Both the position numbers and the translations under genes were made by a program. DNA of 64,000 nt, from positions 33,802 through 97,801 of the forward strand of contig JAHJTV010000084.1 in the NCBI GenBank assembly GCA_018829445.1. The letters are read 5' to 3'. The DNA is from a bacterium. Its GTDB lineage: Bacteria; SAR324; XYD2-FULL-50-16. The notes below the pieces were generated by a model, which searched no databases, had not been told where the DNA came from, and was given only the letters and a program-made list of their open reading frames with translations. Shown piece by piece: positions 26,929-36,457 of the stretch (positions are counted from its first letter, which is position 1; the number at the start of each line of letters is the position of its first letter).

Positions 26929-27522
26929 ATGAAAAGCAAACTACTGATTATTTTAACACTGGTGTTATTGTTCCCTTTTCTGACCATTGCGGATATCCCC
27001 GGAAGGTATGAATTACTGGTTCCCAATGTACCTCCTCCAGCCCATTCACTGGATATTGTTCACATCGTTGAGGTTTTTTCCTTTGATTGTGGTCATTGTT
27101 ATCACTTTAACAGGGACATATATCCCAAGTTGAAAGAGAAATTCGGGGATAAAATCGAGTTGATTCCCAAACCGATTGGCTGGCGGGGACATGATCCGGG
27201 TCGATTATTCTACATTGCTGAAAGTAAAGGCAAAGGTCATGATGTCATGATGATGATTTTTCAGCTTGTTTTTGATGGCGGGTTGAGGGAACAGATGTTC
27301 TCAAGAGATAAACTGCAATTCGTGGCGAAAAAGCATGGGTTGGAGAATGAATTTAAAACTATGATGGATTCTCCTGAAATTATTGGAAAAATGAATGAAG
27401 GAATCCAGTATTCAGAATCTCGAAGAATTAATAGCACCCCGACTTTAATCATTGAAGACTCCATAATGCCTATAAGAGACTATTCAAATTTAGTGACTAT
27501 CATCAGTGCATTACTCAAATAA
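26929..27522 (+). CDS. DsbA-like periplasmic thiol-disulfide oxidoreductase
   Basis: 197-residue exported thioredoxin-fold protein. The signal peptide covers about residues 1-21. The active site is C54-G-H-C57 in FDCGHCYHF, and the cis-Pro loop is NSTPTLII near residue 166, with a helical insert between, as in DsbA. It should oxidise or shuffle disulfides of exported proteins. The CGHC dipeptide is that of protein disulfide isomerase; E. coli DsbA has CPHC, so redox behaviour may differ. Possible clients in this window are the cysteine-bearing exported protein at 23685 and, if oxidised outside, the flagellins. Confidence 0.86.
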   Translation: MKSKLLIILTLVLLFPFLTIADIPGRYELLVPNVPPPAHSLDIVHIVEVFSFDCGHCYHFNRDIYPKLKEKFGDKIELIPKPIGWRGHDPGRLFYIAESKGKGHDVMMMIFQLVFDGGLREQMFSRDKLQFVAKKHGLENEFKTMMDSPEIIGKMNEGIQYSESRRINSTPTLIIEDSIMPIRDYSNLVTIISALLK

Positions 27523-27879
27523 TCCATGGGTTTGGTGTAAGCCAACAGGGATTTCATGAAGTAAATTAACATCAATTTCTTCTTCAAGATTAGATTTATG
27601 TTACATATTATAGTGCCATTCCAGCGCACTTATCCTTACCCGCGTTTTAAAATGACTTACTTTCAAAACTTGAGCCACATAAATCAATAGCTGTCCAGAA
27701 GAGTTTATTTCGAATAAGGAAATACATGACAGAAGCACATGTCTCTTAATTTGAAAAAGACTTTTTTGGATTGATATATCGAAAAACCGACAAGCAAACC
27801 CTCACCCAAAATGAGTCAAGTCGTCATAAATCCAGTCCACTCATAATTATTATCACACCTTCATAGAATTTACGGAAAA
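27523..27879. other. Intergenic region
   Basis: 357 bp before tex. AT-rich and without a supported gene, promoter or repeat. Confidence 0.5.
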
Positions 27880-30150
27880 ATGGATATTATTCAGTTAATT
27901 GCAGCAGATACCAAAATAAACCCCGCCCAAATTAATCAAGTTGTCACCCTTATTAATGATGGCAATACGATACCGTTCATCGCCAGGTATCGAAAGGAAG
28001 CCACCGGGAATCTGGATGAGGTTGAAATCAGACTGATACGGGACCAGTACGATTACATGACCGAACTGGAAGAGCGCAAAAAGGTGATATTAAGTACCAT
28101 TGAAGAGCAGGGAAAGCTTACCGACGAACTTAGGGAAAAAATCACCAGCACCATCAAAAAACAGGTACTGGAAGATCTTTATCTTCCCTACAAGCCGAAA
28201 AAAAGAACACGTGCAACAATCGCAAAAGAGATGGGACTAGAGCCCCTGGCAGAATTAATGAGAGATCAAAAGGAGTATTCAGAATGGTTGCAGGAATATC
28301 TTAAAAGCGCTGATGAAGAAACAACAGAAACCGAAGTGAGGCAGAGAGCGAGGGATATAATTGCAGAATGGATTTCTGAAGATGCTGAGATCAAAGAAAA
28401 AATACGAGATATCTGTTGGGCAAACGGTAAGATTAAAACAGAAGTACAATCGGATTACAAGGATCAGAAGACAAAGTTTGAGATCTATTACGATTATAGT
28501 GAACCCATTAAGCAGATCCCGGCGCATCGATACCTCGCGGTTCGCAGAGGAGAAGAGGAATCCGTTCTGAAATTAAGGTTCGATTTCCCTGAAGAGTCTA
28601 TTATCGAAATGATCTCAGAAAAATGGATCAATCGACAGGATTCACAATCTGAAGATCTTAAACTGGCCGTGGAAGACAGTTATCAGCGACTATTATCTCC
28701 GTCGATTGAAGTTGAAATCAGGGTGATGTTAAAAACCAAAGCTGATGAAGATTCCATTAAGGTGTTTAGCGACAACCTGAAAAACCTGCTTCTTGCTCCA
28801 TTGGGCGGCTCCAAGATGATCATGGGAATTGACCCCGGTTTTAAATCGGGCTCCAAATGGGTCGTAGTTGACGAAACCGGGAAATTTCACGGAAAAGGTG
28901 TCATCTATCCGGTTCCTCCTCAAAATCAGATTGAACAGGCAAAAAAGGATCTGTCGGAAGCATTGAAGAAGTATCCCTGTAAATATATCTGTATTGGAAA
29001 CGGAACCGCTTCGAGGGAGATAATGAGCTTCATAAAACAGTTTCTTGCAGAAAAGGGATTTTCCACAATACAACCGGTAATTGTTAATGAATCCGGCGCT
29101 TCTGTTTATTCCGCTTCTGATATAGCAAGGGAAGAATTTCCCGAATTGGATGTCAGTTTTCGAGGATCCATATCAATTGCAAGACGGTTTCAGGACCCGT
29201 TGGCGGAACTGGTTAAAATAGATCCTAAGGCGATTGGTGTCGGGCAATATCAACATGATGTTAACCAGAAAAAATTAAAAAACTCGTTAGATGAAGTCGT
29301 AGAGTCATGTGTGAACTACGTCGGCGTTAATCTGAACACAGCATCAGTCTCCTTATTGTCCTATGTTTCAGGAATGAATAAAACCCTTGCTAAAAACGTG
29401 GTCGACCATAGAAATGAAAACGGAGCATTCAAAGAACGCAACGAACTCATCAATGTAAAACGCTTTGGGCCTAAGAGTTTTCAGCAGGCTGCCGGTTTTT
29501 TAAGAATACAGGGCGGCAGCAATCCACTGGACCAATCGGCTGTTCATCCTGAAAACTATCCAATTGTTCTGAAGATGGCAGATGATATTGCCATACCCGT
29601 TTCTGATTTAATTCGAAACGAGCAAAAGCTCAATGAAATTAACATATCCAAATATCAAACAGAAGAAGCCGGAATGCTGACACTGAAAGATATAATTGAT
29701 GAGTTAAAAAAGCCGGGACGAGACCCGAGGGGGATATTCGTCGGGGCAAAGTTGGAAGATGCCATCACCAAGATTGAAGATCTGGAAGCCGGTATGGAGC
29801 TGGAAGGTACCGTGACAAATCTGACCAATTTCGGTGCCTTTGTAGACGTGGGCGTTCATCATGACGGTTTGGTGCATCTCTCTGAAATGTCTGACCGGTT
29901 TATCAAAGAGCCCTCTGAAATTTGCAGTGTTGGAGATATTGTCAAAGTAAAAGTGATCAATGTGGATATTGCTCGTAAAAGAATCGGTCTTTCAATGAAA
30001 TCCCAGCAGGGACCATCCAAGAAAGGGGAATCAACCAAGAAAGGCAGAAAACACAGCAAGAAAGAAACAGCAGAGAAACGCCATCCCGGGCTAACAGGCA
30101 AAATCGATGTGGATCTCGACCGATTAGCAGAAAAGTTCAAAGGATTATAA
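27880..30150 (+). CDS. tex: Tex-family RNA-binding protein
   Basis: 756-residue nucleic-acid-binding protein, the usual length for Tex. The N-terminal helical part includes GNTIPFIARYRKEATG near residue 28. The YqgF-like RNase-H-fold domain starts at MGIDPGFKSGSKW near residue 316. A helix-hairpin-helix segment (VNLNTASVSLLSYVSGMN near 488) follows. The S1 RNA-binding domain is at about 640-715 (GTVTNLTNFGAFVDVGVHHD), then a Lys-rich tail. Tex is linked to transcription and RNA turnover under stress. CGGAAAA precedes the ATG; it appears monocistronic. Confidence 0.96.
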   Translation: MDIIQLIAADTKINPAQINQVVTLINDGNTIPFIARYRKEATGNLDEVEIRLIRDQYDYMTELEERKKVILSTIEEQGKLTDELREKITSTIKKQVLEDLYLPYKPKKRTRATIAKEMGLEPLAELMRDQKEYSEWLQEYLKSADEETTETEVRQRARDIIAEWISEDAEIKEKIRDICWANGKIKTEVQSDYKDQKTKFEIYYDYSEPIKQIPAHRYLAVRRGEEESVLKLRFDFPEESIIEMISEKWINRQDSQSEDLKLAVEDSYQRLLSPSIEVEIRVMLKTKADEDSIKVFSDNLKNLLLAPLGGSKMIMGIDPGFKSGSKWVVVDETGKFHGKGVIYPVPPQNQIEQAKKDLSEALKKYPCKYICIGNGTASREIMSFIKQFLAEKGFSTIQPVIVNESGASVYSASDIAREEFPELDVSFRGSISIARRFQDPLAELVKIDPKAIGVGQYQHDVNQKKLKNSLDEVVESCVNYVGVNLNTASVSLLSYVSGMNKTLAKNVVDHRNENGAFKERNELINVKRFGPKSFQQAAGFLRIQGGSNPLDQSAVHPENYPIVLKMADDIAIPVSDLIRNEQKLNEINISKYQTEEAGMLTLKDIIDELKKPGRDPRGIFVGAKLEDAITKIEDLEAGMELEGTVTNLTNFGAFVDVGVHHDGLVHLSEMSDRFIKEPSEICSVGDIVKVKVINVDIARKRIGLSMKSQQGPSKKGESTKKGRKHSKKETAEKRHPGLTGKIDVDLDRLAEKFKGL

Positions 30151-30361
30151 CCAGCCACTTCCGACGTTCCGATTCTTGATTGAGTTACTTGTTGATTGCG
30201 GCTTCCAACTAAAATTTTGCTTGACGAAACGTCATAAACCAAATAGAAATTTCACTTTCCAGGACTACATACTAAGCAAGTATATTGTAGAGATAGATAC
30301 AATTGAGATTTAAAAAATGCCATTTCCACATCGTATAAAAATTATCCTTAATCATTGATAT

Positions 30362-30940
30362 ATGAAACGAAAAAAAATTCTTGAAGCTGCAGCGATTGTT
30401 TTCTCCAAGAAGGGATTTCATCAAGCCAGAATGGATGAAATTGCTGCTGTTGCAAATGTGGCAAAAGGCACTCTCTATTATAATTTTTCCAGTAAATCCA
30501 TGCTATTCTCTGCCACTGTTACTGAAGGATTGGAAACCATCGTCAAACAAGTCAGTGAAAAGCTTGACTTGGATTTGCCGTTTAGTGAACATTTTCGGTT
30601 GCTCATCGAAACCATGATCTCCTTGTATCTGAAGAACAGCAGATTGGCAAGAATCCTGTTAAATGAATTATCAAGCGGAATTGACAGTAGGGTTCTGGCA
30701 GAAATCGAAACGGTTCAGGAACGGTTTTTATCCTTTATTGCCAATTTGCTGTTAAAGGGGCAAGAACGAGACTACTTGAAACCCATGAATATTGAGCTTG
30801 CGGCAATCGCTGTTGCAGGTCAGATCAATAGCTTGTGTAAATATCATCTGCATAATCCGGGTAAAACCAGCAAAGAGCAAATCGTGGATACACTATTCAG
30901 TATCCTTTCCACGGGATTGTTGAAACCAGATAATACTTGA
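30362..30940 (+). CDS. TetR-family transcriptional regulator
   Basis: 192-residue repressor-like protein. The helix-turn-helix lies at about residues 5-46 (FSKKGFHQARMDEIAAVAN followed by VAKGTLYYNFSSKSML). The C-terminal helices (about 60-190) form the ligand-binding and dimerisation domain. Its target is not obvious: tex lies upstream and the cyclase operon 657 bp downstream, both on the same strand. No good ribosome binding site precedes the ATG. Confidence 0.88.
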   Translation: MKRKKILEAAAIVFSKKGFHQARMDEIAAVANVAKGTLYYNFSSKSMLFSATVTEGLETIVKQVSEKLDLDLPFSEHFRLLIETMISLYLKNSRLARILLNELSSGIDSRVLAEIETVQERFLSFIANLLLKGQERDYLKPMNIELAAIAVAGQINSLCKYHLHNPGKTSKEQIVDTLFSILSTGLLKPDNT

Positions 30941-31597
30941 TTTCGACTGGTAGAGGTCCTGGCTTTCTCCCCTTTTGCAAGGCTCTCTAGAAGTGAATGC
31001 CCCCCCAAAAAAAACTTCTGTTTTGTCTGATTTTTTCACAAGGTCTTGTCTATAAATATCTCCATAATTGACTGTCCTGCGATTTTTTGATTCCTGTAAT
31101 AATTCAAAGGAAAACGTGCAATGAATCCTTGAAATGATATCAGAAATCTGCAACAGTACTAAAAACAGTTAAACCCGCATTATAGGAAATTCTGCAGAAC
31201 AATCAGGCTTTTTTTATTCTTAGGATAAAAAAAATTATGGAAATGACAGGAAAATTTCTGCAGATTTAGTAGTTTGGATTTTCAGTTTTTTGTTTACTTT
31301 TTGACAAAAACTGTTTAAGAGATCTGATGAGGTTATAATGAATTCAAGAGGTTTGAAGAACCAAATAAATTTTTAAAAATGTCCATTCTATCGATAGAAA
31401 TGCTAGATTTGCCAACCATTTCTGGTGATAAGGCAAACTTACAAAGTCACAGATTTTCCAGTATTCAGACCTTCTGAATTGTAATAACTGATGATATATG
31501 GAAGAGGGCATTATATTTTCACCTTAAAGAATCACGTTTTCCCGAAGGCAATCAATATTGACAGAGATACTTCAAGCAACTTTAACGATAAAAAAAA
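30941..31597. other. Intergenic region upstream of the cyclase operon
   Basis: 657 bp without a supported gene. TTGACA at 31301-31306 and TATAAT at 31334-31339 are present but 27 bp apart, too far for one promoter; each may belong to a separate, weaker one. The long leader before the cyclase could be regulatory, but I see no known riboswitch. Confidence 0.5.
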
Positions 31598-33337
31598 ATG
31601 ACAGATGCCAACATAGCCAAAGCAAGCACGTCTGAAATAAACGTGGCTGATGATGTAGTCGAAACAGGGAAAAAACACACCAGAATGATTCCTGTTACGG
31701 TGAAAATTGTTATTTCTTTTGCGCTGTTCATTCTCATATCCAATTTCGTAACCAACTATATCAATCTGATTTTTAACAGAACTGAGCTTTATAATCTGAT
31801 GAATCAGCTTCTGATTAAAGACTTAAAGTCGATGTATACCTATTGTAACAATCAGTTTGATATTTTTCAGTTTGATAAAAACTTCGAGGAATCCATTTCC
31901 AGTATTGAACAGAAGGGAGTTCATGAAATAAAAAATGAAAAAGCGATTATTCTTGGGATTAAGCCTGATGGAGAGATCCTGTTTCAGGCATCACGAATCA
32001 CGCGCTATAAGACATTTAATGATTCCGCCACACTGGGGAAAATGGTTGTTAATCTTAAAAATGATAAGGATGAGGGTCACACTCACTTCCATTACAATAA
32101 TGAAGAGTATTTCGGGATCTATAAGTACAATCAAAAATGGGATGCTTTTATCCTTAGGGCCGAAGAGCTGAATGAGTTTTATAAGGAGTCCCGAAAAATC
32201 TTTCAGAACATCTCTATCATGATCGTCGTCATCACCATCATAATGGCGACGATTGGTGTGCTGTTGTTAAGATTCCTCTTGAGATTCATCCGCGTCTTCA
32301 CTAATAAAATCCGGGAAATGATCGAATCCCAAGAGCTTGCGATTATGGACCTCAGTAAAGCCAGTAATGACGATATTACCTACCTTGGTGCAGCTTTCAA
32401 CTCTCTTTCCAGTATGGTCAATAACCTGATGTATATTTTTAGAAAGTTTACCAACCAGGATATTGTGGCCAAAGCCTACTCGGAAAGAATTGTTCGTCTC
32501 GAAGGCACCAAAAAAGAATTAACTATTCTGTTTTCCGATATCAAGAGTTTTACATTCATCACCGAAACCCTTGGCACTGATATCATCAATCTGCTGAATA
32601 TGTATTACGATACGGCGATTAGAGAAATACATAAATTCCAGGGAGTTATTGGAGCAATTATTGGTGATGCGATTCTGGCGGTTTATGGTGTATTTGAAGA
32701 TTCCAATCTGAACAAATCTTATCAGGCTGTCTTGTCTGCCTACCGTTTGCAGGAAATATCAGCCACATTGCGTGAAAAAATGAAGCGCATCAAAGCCAAT
32801 ATTGAAGAGGAGAGTGGTGTCCTGACTCCGCAACAGATGAAGATGTTTAAAGCAGTGCTGCTTGAAATCGGGGTCGGAATTGATGGGGGAGAGGTTTTTT
32901 ACGGTACCCTGGGATCATACGAGAGAATGACTAATACCGTAATCGGAGACAATGTAAACGCTTCATCTCGTTTGGAAGGCTTAACCCGGATTTACAAGGT
33001 ACCGGCGATTTGCTCCGATTTTGTCAAAGATGATATCCAAAACAACGTGGATGATCATGGAATTCATTTTATTGAGATAGATACGGTCTTGGTTAAAGGA
33101 AAAACAGAAGGGAAAAAAATCTACTGGCCTATCCTGAGTTCGGATTACGATGGCTTTACAAAACAAAATGTCACGTCTTTTTCAGCCGGACTCGAACTAT
33201 ACTATAAGGGTGATTGGGAAAAGGCACATACTCACTTTACAAAATGCGAATTACAACTGGCAGAAGTTTTTAAACTTAGAACACAAGATCAATGTCCTAA
33301 TAACTGGAACGGAATATGGGAAATGAAATCGAAATAA
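31598..33337 (+). CDS. Membrane-bound class III adenylate/guanylate cyclase
   Basis: 579 residues. A first membrane helix (about 31-57) and a second (204-229) enclose a periplasmic sensor domain (60-200). A HAMP-like segment (228-275) follows, then a class III catalytic domain (about 300-515). The two metal-binding Asp are D314 (LFSDIKSF) and D357 (IIGDAILAVYG); the transition-state block is VIGDNVNASSRLEG near 448. An insert of about 30 residues (395-425) lies within the catalytic domain. The end (about 525-560) looks like one TPR-type unit (AGLELYYKGDWEKAHTHF). First gene of an apparent three-gene operon; it overlaps the next by 22 bp. Confidence 0.9.
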   Translation: MTDANIAKASTSEINVADDVVETGKKHTRMIPVTVKIVISFALFILISNFVTNYINLIFNRTELYNLMNQLLIKDLKSMYTYCNNQFDIFQFDKNFEESISSIEQKGVHEIKNEKAIILGIKPDGEILFQASRITRYKTFNDSATLGKMVVNLKNDKDEGHTHFHYNNEEYFGIYKYNQKWDAFILRAEELNEFYKESRKIFQNISIMIVVITIIMATIGVLLLRFLLRFIRVFTNKIREMIESQELAIMDLSKASNDDITYLGAAFNSLSSMVNNLMYIFRKFTNQDIVAKAYSERIVRLEGTKKELTILFSDIKSFTFITETLGTDIINLLNMYYDTAIREIHKFQGVIGAIIGDAILAVYGVFEDSNLNKSYQAVLSAYRLQEISATLREKMKRIKANIEEESGVLTPQQMKMFKAVLLEIGVGIDGGEVFYGTLGSYERMTNTVIGDNVNASSRLEGLTRIYKVPAICSDFVKDDIQNNVDDHGIHFIEIDTVLVKGKTEGKKIYWPILSSDYDGFTKQNVTSFSAGLELYYKGDWEKAHTHFTKCELQLAEVFKLRTQDQCPNNWNGIWEMKSK

Positions 33338-34650
33338 AAGATCTGGATATTCGTAGTACGTCATTTCTTCCAACGGAGATCAAAGATATTGGAGGAATGA
33401 CCGAGATCTATTCTCTTGAGGATGAATTCGCCAAGACAAAAAAGAATAGAAACCTGCTTCTCTATTTCTCAATTTTGCTCTTTTTTGTCGTGGTCGTGGG
33501 AAGCGCATTTTTGTTTTCAATATACATCCAGGACATGAATAAAACCGTCGAGATCAACATTAGTGAATTCGAGGATTTGCGGTTGAAGGAGGTGATCGAT
33601 TCGGCAAGAAGTCATGAGAATAACCTGGATCTTTTGTTGATCAAACTGGAAATCCTGAAGATTGATCAACAGAAAAAGATTCTGGAAGTTAAACAGAAAT
33701 ACTATAAAAGGGAGCTGGATACCCTGGATCTGGAACTTTCAGGAAAAGAGACGGGGCGAAGACTCGCTCAAATTAAAGTCGCAGAAAAAAGGGAAATTGC
33801 CGGGGTTGAAAGAACATTCCAAAGTCAGATAAATGAGAAGACGCAGGAGATCGACAAAATCAAAGAAGAGATCGCTAAAAAAGAGATGGCAAAAAAGGAT
33901 GCTGAAGAGACCGAGAAAAAGTCCACATCAGTCAGTAATGTTGACAGGTTAAACGCTCTAAAAATGGAAGAGCTAAAAAAGAACAACGATTCCGGGGTTG
34001 TCTCTCTACGTGAATACTATGTTAACTATATTACCTATTTGAAAAATTTATATAATCCTGTTTTTAAATCCCAAAAGATTGATCAGATTCTTCAATCAAA
34101 AGGTAACACTCAAACAAAAGAAGATGTCAGGGGATTTCACCCGATTTACCAGTCTGAAGGAATTATCAATCAAGGTGAATATGAGGCAGTGCAGAGTAAG
34201 GCGGACGAAAGCAAACATCTGATGAGTAGAGTGCTAATGATCCCATATGAGAATTCAGTATCTCCTACGCTAAAGAAAATAAATGCCATTACCAATTCAG
34301 TTGAAAGTGACTATGAAAACATGTTAAACCGGTTTGCAGCTGTATTAAACTATAAAAACAAGGTTATCGATCAATATCATTCCGCTTTCGATTATACCTT
34401 ATCGGATAAACCGGAAAGCGGCTATGTGATCAATGCTGACAACACTAACAATATTCATGTTCACTTGAACAAGATCTTTCAAAATCCGATCAATTCAACT
34501 GCTTTGATTTTTCGTGAAGACAATAAATATATTGGAAAAATTGAAATAACAAGAGTTGATCGAGACAATGTGATAAGAGCAAAACTTGTCAACCTTGCAC
34601 AAAACCAAACCATTAAACCATTTGATAAAATCCTTCTGGAAATTAACTAG
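33316..34650 (+). CDS. Membrane-anchored coiled-coil protein of unknown function
   Basis: 444 residues. A cytoplasmic N-terminal tail (1-45) precedes a single membrane helix (about 46-70). A long, highly charged coiled coil (about 95-215) follows, rich in Glu and Lys, then a mixed domain to the end that closes with VRD-like DRDNVIRAKLVNLAQNQT. The protein should face the periplasm after the helix. The 22 bp overlap with the cyclase gene and the 9 bp gap to the next gene imply a joint function, perhaps a sensor scaffold for the cyclase. No family recognised. Confidence 0.7.
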   Translation: MGNEIEIKDLDIRSTSFLPTEIKDIGGMTEIYSLEDEFAKTKKNRNLLLYFSILLFFVVVVGSAFLFSIYIQDMNKTVEINISEFEDLRLKEVIDSARSHENNLDLLLIKLEILKIDQQKKILEVKQKYYKRELDTLDLELSGKETGRRLAQIKVAEKREIAGVERTFQSQINEKTQEIDKIKEEIAKKEMAKKDAEETEKKSTSVSNVDRLNALKMEELKKNNDSGVVSLREYYVNYITYLKNLYNPVFKSQKIDQILQSKGNTQTKEDVRGFHPIYQSEGIINQGEYEAVQSKADESKHLMSRVLMIPYENSVSPTLKKINAITNSVESDYENMLNRFAAVLNYKNKVIDQYHSAFDYTLSDKPESGYVINADNTNNIHVHLNKIFQNPINSTALIFREDNKYIGKIEITRVDRDNVIRAKLVNLAQNQTIKPFDKILLEIN

Positions 34651-34659
34651 GTACACACA

Positions 34660-36084
34660 ATGAAGAAAATTCTAGTGTTTATAATAGCCCTGGGTCTCTC
34701 ACTATCAGTATTCTTTTTCGTCTCTGAAACCCTTATGGCTTTCGAATGGCTGGAAAGAGGTATCACCGTCAAAAGTCAGGATACAACCGCAGAGGGTACA
34801 AGGATATTTCTTGAAGATACATCCCAAAAGTCCTTTGTTGTTGTGACAGATAATGCGTTGCTGACAGACCCGGTAAAAGAGAGCATTCTGGCCCTGTTTA
34901 GCCAGATTTCGGGAACCTATAACCTGCCGACATCCAATATTGAATTTAAGATTAAACCTACCGGTTTTCAGACCACGCTGATTCTGCAAAACACGGGACA
35001 GGTTTTCGGATTTACCTATTATAACCTGACTCCTCCTGAGAGCCTTGTTCCAACCGCTTCGGCTATTCTGAACGAGTTTAATGCCTGGAAGGATTTTAAG
35101 ATAAAGACTATCCATTTGAATTTTAAAGAAAATAGCTTTCAAATTGTAACAGCCCCTGAAACCGAGTATCCGTTCATCGATATTCAAGTGATGGCTTCTC
35201 AACCTCAAAAGCTTTTGGTCTCTGATTTGGCTGTTCTGTTTAATGAGTACAGCGGTTGGAAGAATATCAATCTGAAACAGATTGCCTTTACCATTGATAG
35301 CAACTCAATCAAGACAATCCTCACGTCCAGAGATGATAAAAAAACAATTGATTTTACACTGTCTGGAACCAAACCTGATCCCAAGAACATGGCTAAGGTC
35401 AGCAGTTTCTATAATGAGATCGCCCTCTGGAAGAATATTGACTACAAAAAGATCCTGCTGACGGCAGAGGGCAGTAACATCAATTCTGTTATTGCAGCAA
35501 CCAAGGTAAATTATAATGGCGTTGATATGGCGAAGAATATTCCGTCGGGAATGAGCTTTCGTTATGACAAACAGATTCAATATGATTTCAGGGTTGTAAC
35601 CAAAGATTATTTTGTTCGAGTCAGAAATCAATACTCAAATGAGGATAAGCTTTTGTGGCAGCTTAATGAAGCGGTGAAAGACCCGATTCTCTATATCCAG
35701 ATATATGATCCTGAGTTTTTCTACAGACAGATTGAAGGAATCAGAAACAGACAGGTTGAAGTATTTGACGGATTAAACGCTGATCTTTCCAAAGCATACA
35801 ATGAATTACTGGCAAAACATGAAAAACTGACAAACTCATACGAAAACCTGAAAAAGGCTCATGAGGCCTTTATTTATGGCTATATGACACTTGAAAATGC
35901 CGGATTTATGAGTACCGAACCGATTAATAAAAAGGCTGTTGCCAGAATAATTGAATTGAAAGCTGAAAACGCTGAATTAACGAGCGGTCAAATAGCCGAA
36001 CAATTGGAAAAAGAACAGCTGGAAGCTCCAAGTAAGGTGATTCATTTGGTATTGAGTCTCTATTTTAATGACTTTAAAGAATAA
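34660..36084 (+). CDS. Exported repeat protein of unknown function
   Basis: 474 residues with a signal peptide or anchor at about 5-27. The N-terminal half contains internal repeats with an exact period of 57 residues: N138-E139..W143-K144, N195-E196..W200-K201 and N252-E253..W257-K258, each followed by a hydrophobic strand; a weaker copy begins at residue 79. The C-terminal half (about 330-470) is helical, with a likely coiled coil near 380-405. AGGT precedes the ATG. Last gene of the cyclase operon, closed by a terminator. It is probably periplasmic. No family recognised. Confidence 0.7.
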   Translation: MKKILVFIIALGLSLSVFFFVSETLMAFEWLERGITVKSQDTTAEGTRIFLEDTSQKSFVVVTDNALLTDPVKESILALFSQISGTYNLPTSNIEFKIKPTGFQTTLILQNTGQVFGFTYYNLTPPESLVPTASAILNEFNAWKDFKIKTIHLNFKENSFQIVTAPETEYPFIDIQVMASQPQKLLVSDLAVLFNEYSGWKNINLKQIAFTIDSNSIKTILTSRDDKKTIDFTLSGTKPDPKNMAKVSSFYNEIALWKNIDYKKILLTAEGSNINSVIAATKVNYNGVDMAKNIPSGMSFRYDKQIQYDFRVVTKDYFVRVRNQYSNEDKLLWQLNEAVKDPILYIQIYDPEFFYRQIEGIRNRQVEVFDGLNADLSKAYNELLAKHEKLTNSYENLKKAHEAFIYGYMTLENAGFMSTEPINKKAVARIIELKAENAELTSGQIAEQLEKEQLEAPSKVIHLVLSLYFNDFKE

Positions 36085-36090
36085 TCTCCC

Positions 36091-36123
36091 TTCGTGCCTT
36101 TTTCCTGAAGGCACGAATTTTTT
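36091..36123 (+). terminator. Rho-independent terminator of the cyclase operon
   Basis: TTCGTGCCTT (36091-36100) pairs perfectly with AAGGCACGAA (36108-36117) and is followed by TTTTTT. It lies 6 bp after the stop. Confidence 0.92.
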
Positions 36124-36457
36124 GCCCCCTGATTATATGTCCATCCTGCCTCACAAACTGAACCAATAAACTGCCATCTTGTTTTTTTTAAAAGAAAGGT
36201 TATTCAATCTTGTATTTAAGTATTGAATGATTTTCGCAGATCCGTTAGATGAATTTTTCAGGACAATCATAAAAACAGTCACTCACCTATATTCCTGTCC
36301 ATATGAAGATTTCACAAGAAAAATAACCTCTTAAAATCAGAAAGGTACAGCAAAATTTCTGATCGGCACACTCCGTGCATTTTCTGAGGAATATAGGATC
36401 CAAACCTACCCCAGGGAACCAGGGGTTGCTTTACTTTAATTTTTAGAAGGGGCAGTT
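36124..36457. other. Intergenic region upstream of the outer-membrane protein
   Basis: 334 bp without a gene. ATTCAAT (near 36202) and ATTGAAT (near 36222) form a small palindrome, and ACCCC/GGGGT near 36409-36427 a short hairpin in the presumed leader of the outer-membrane protein. Neither matches a regulator site known to me. Confidence 0.4.

Noticed and set aside
31301..31339. TTGACA and TATAAT as one promoter of the cyclase operon
   Set aside because: The spacer is 27 bp, far outside the 15-19 bp range.
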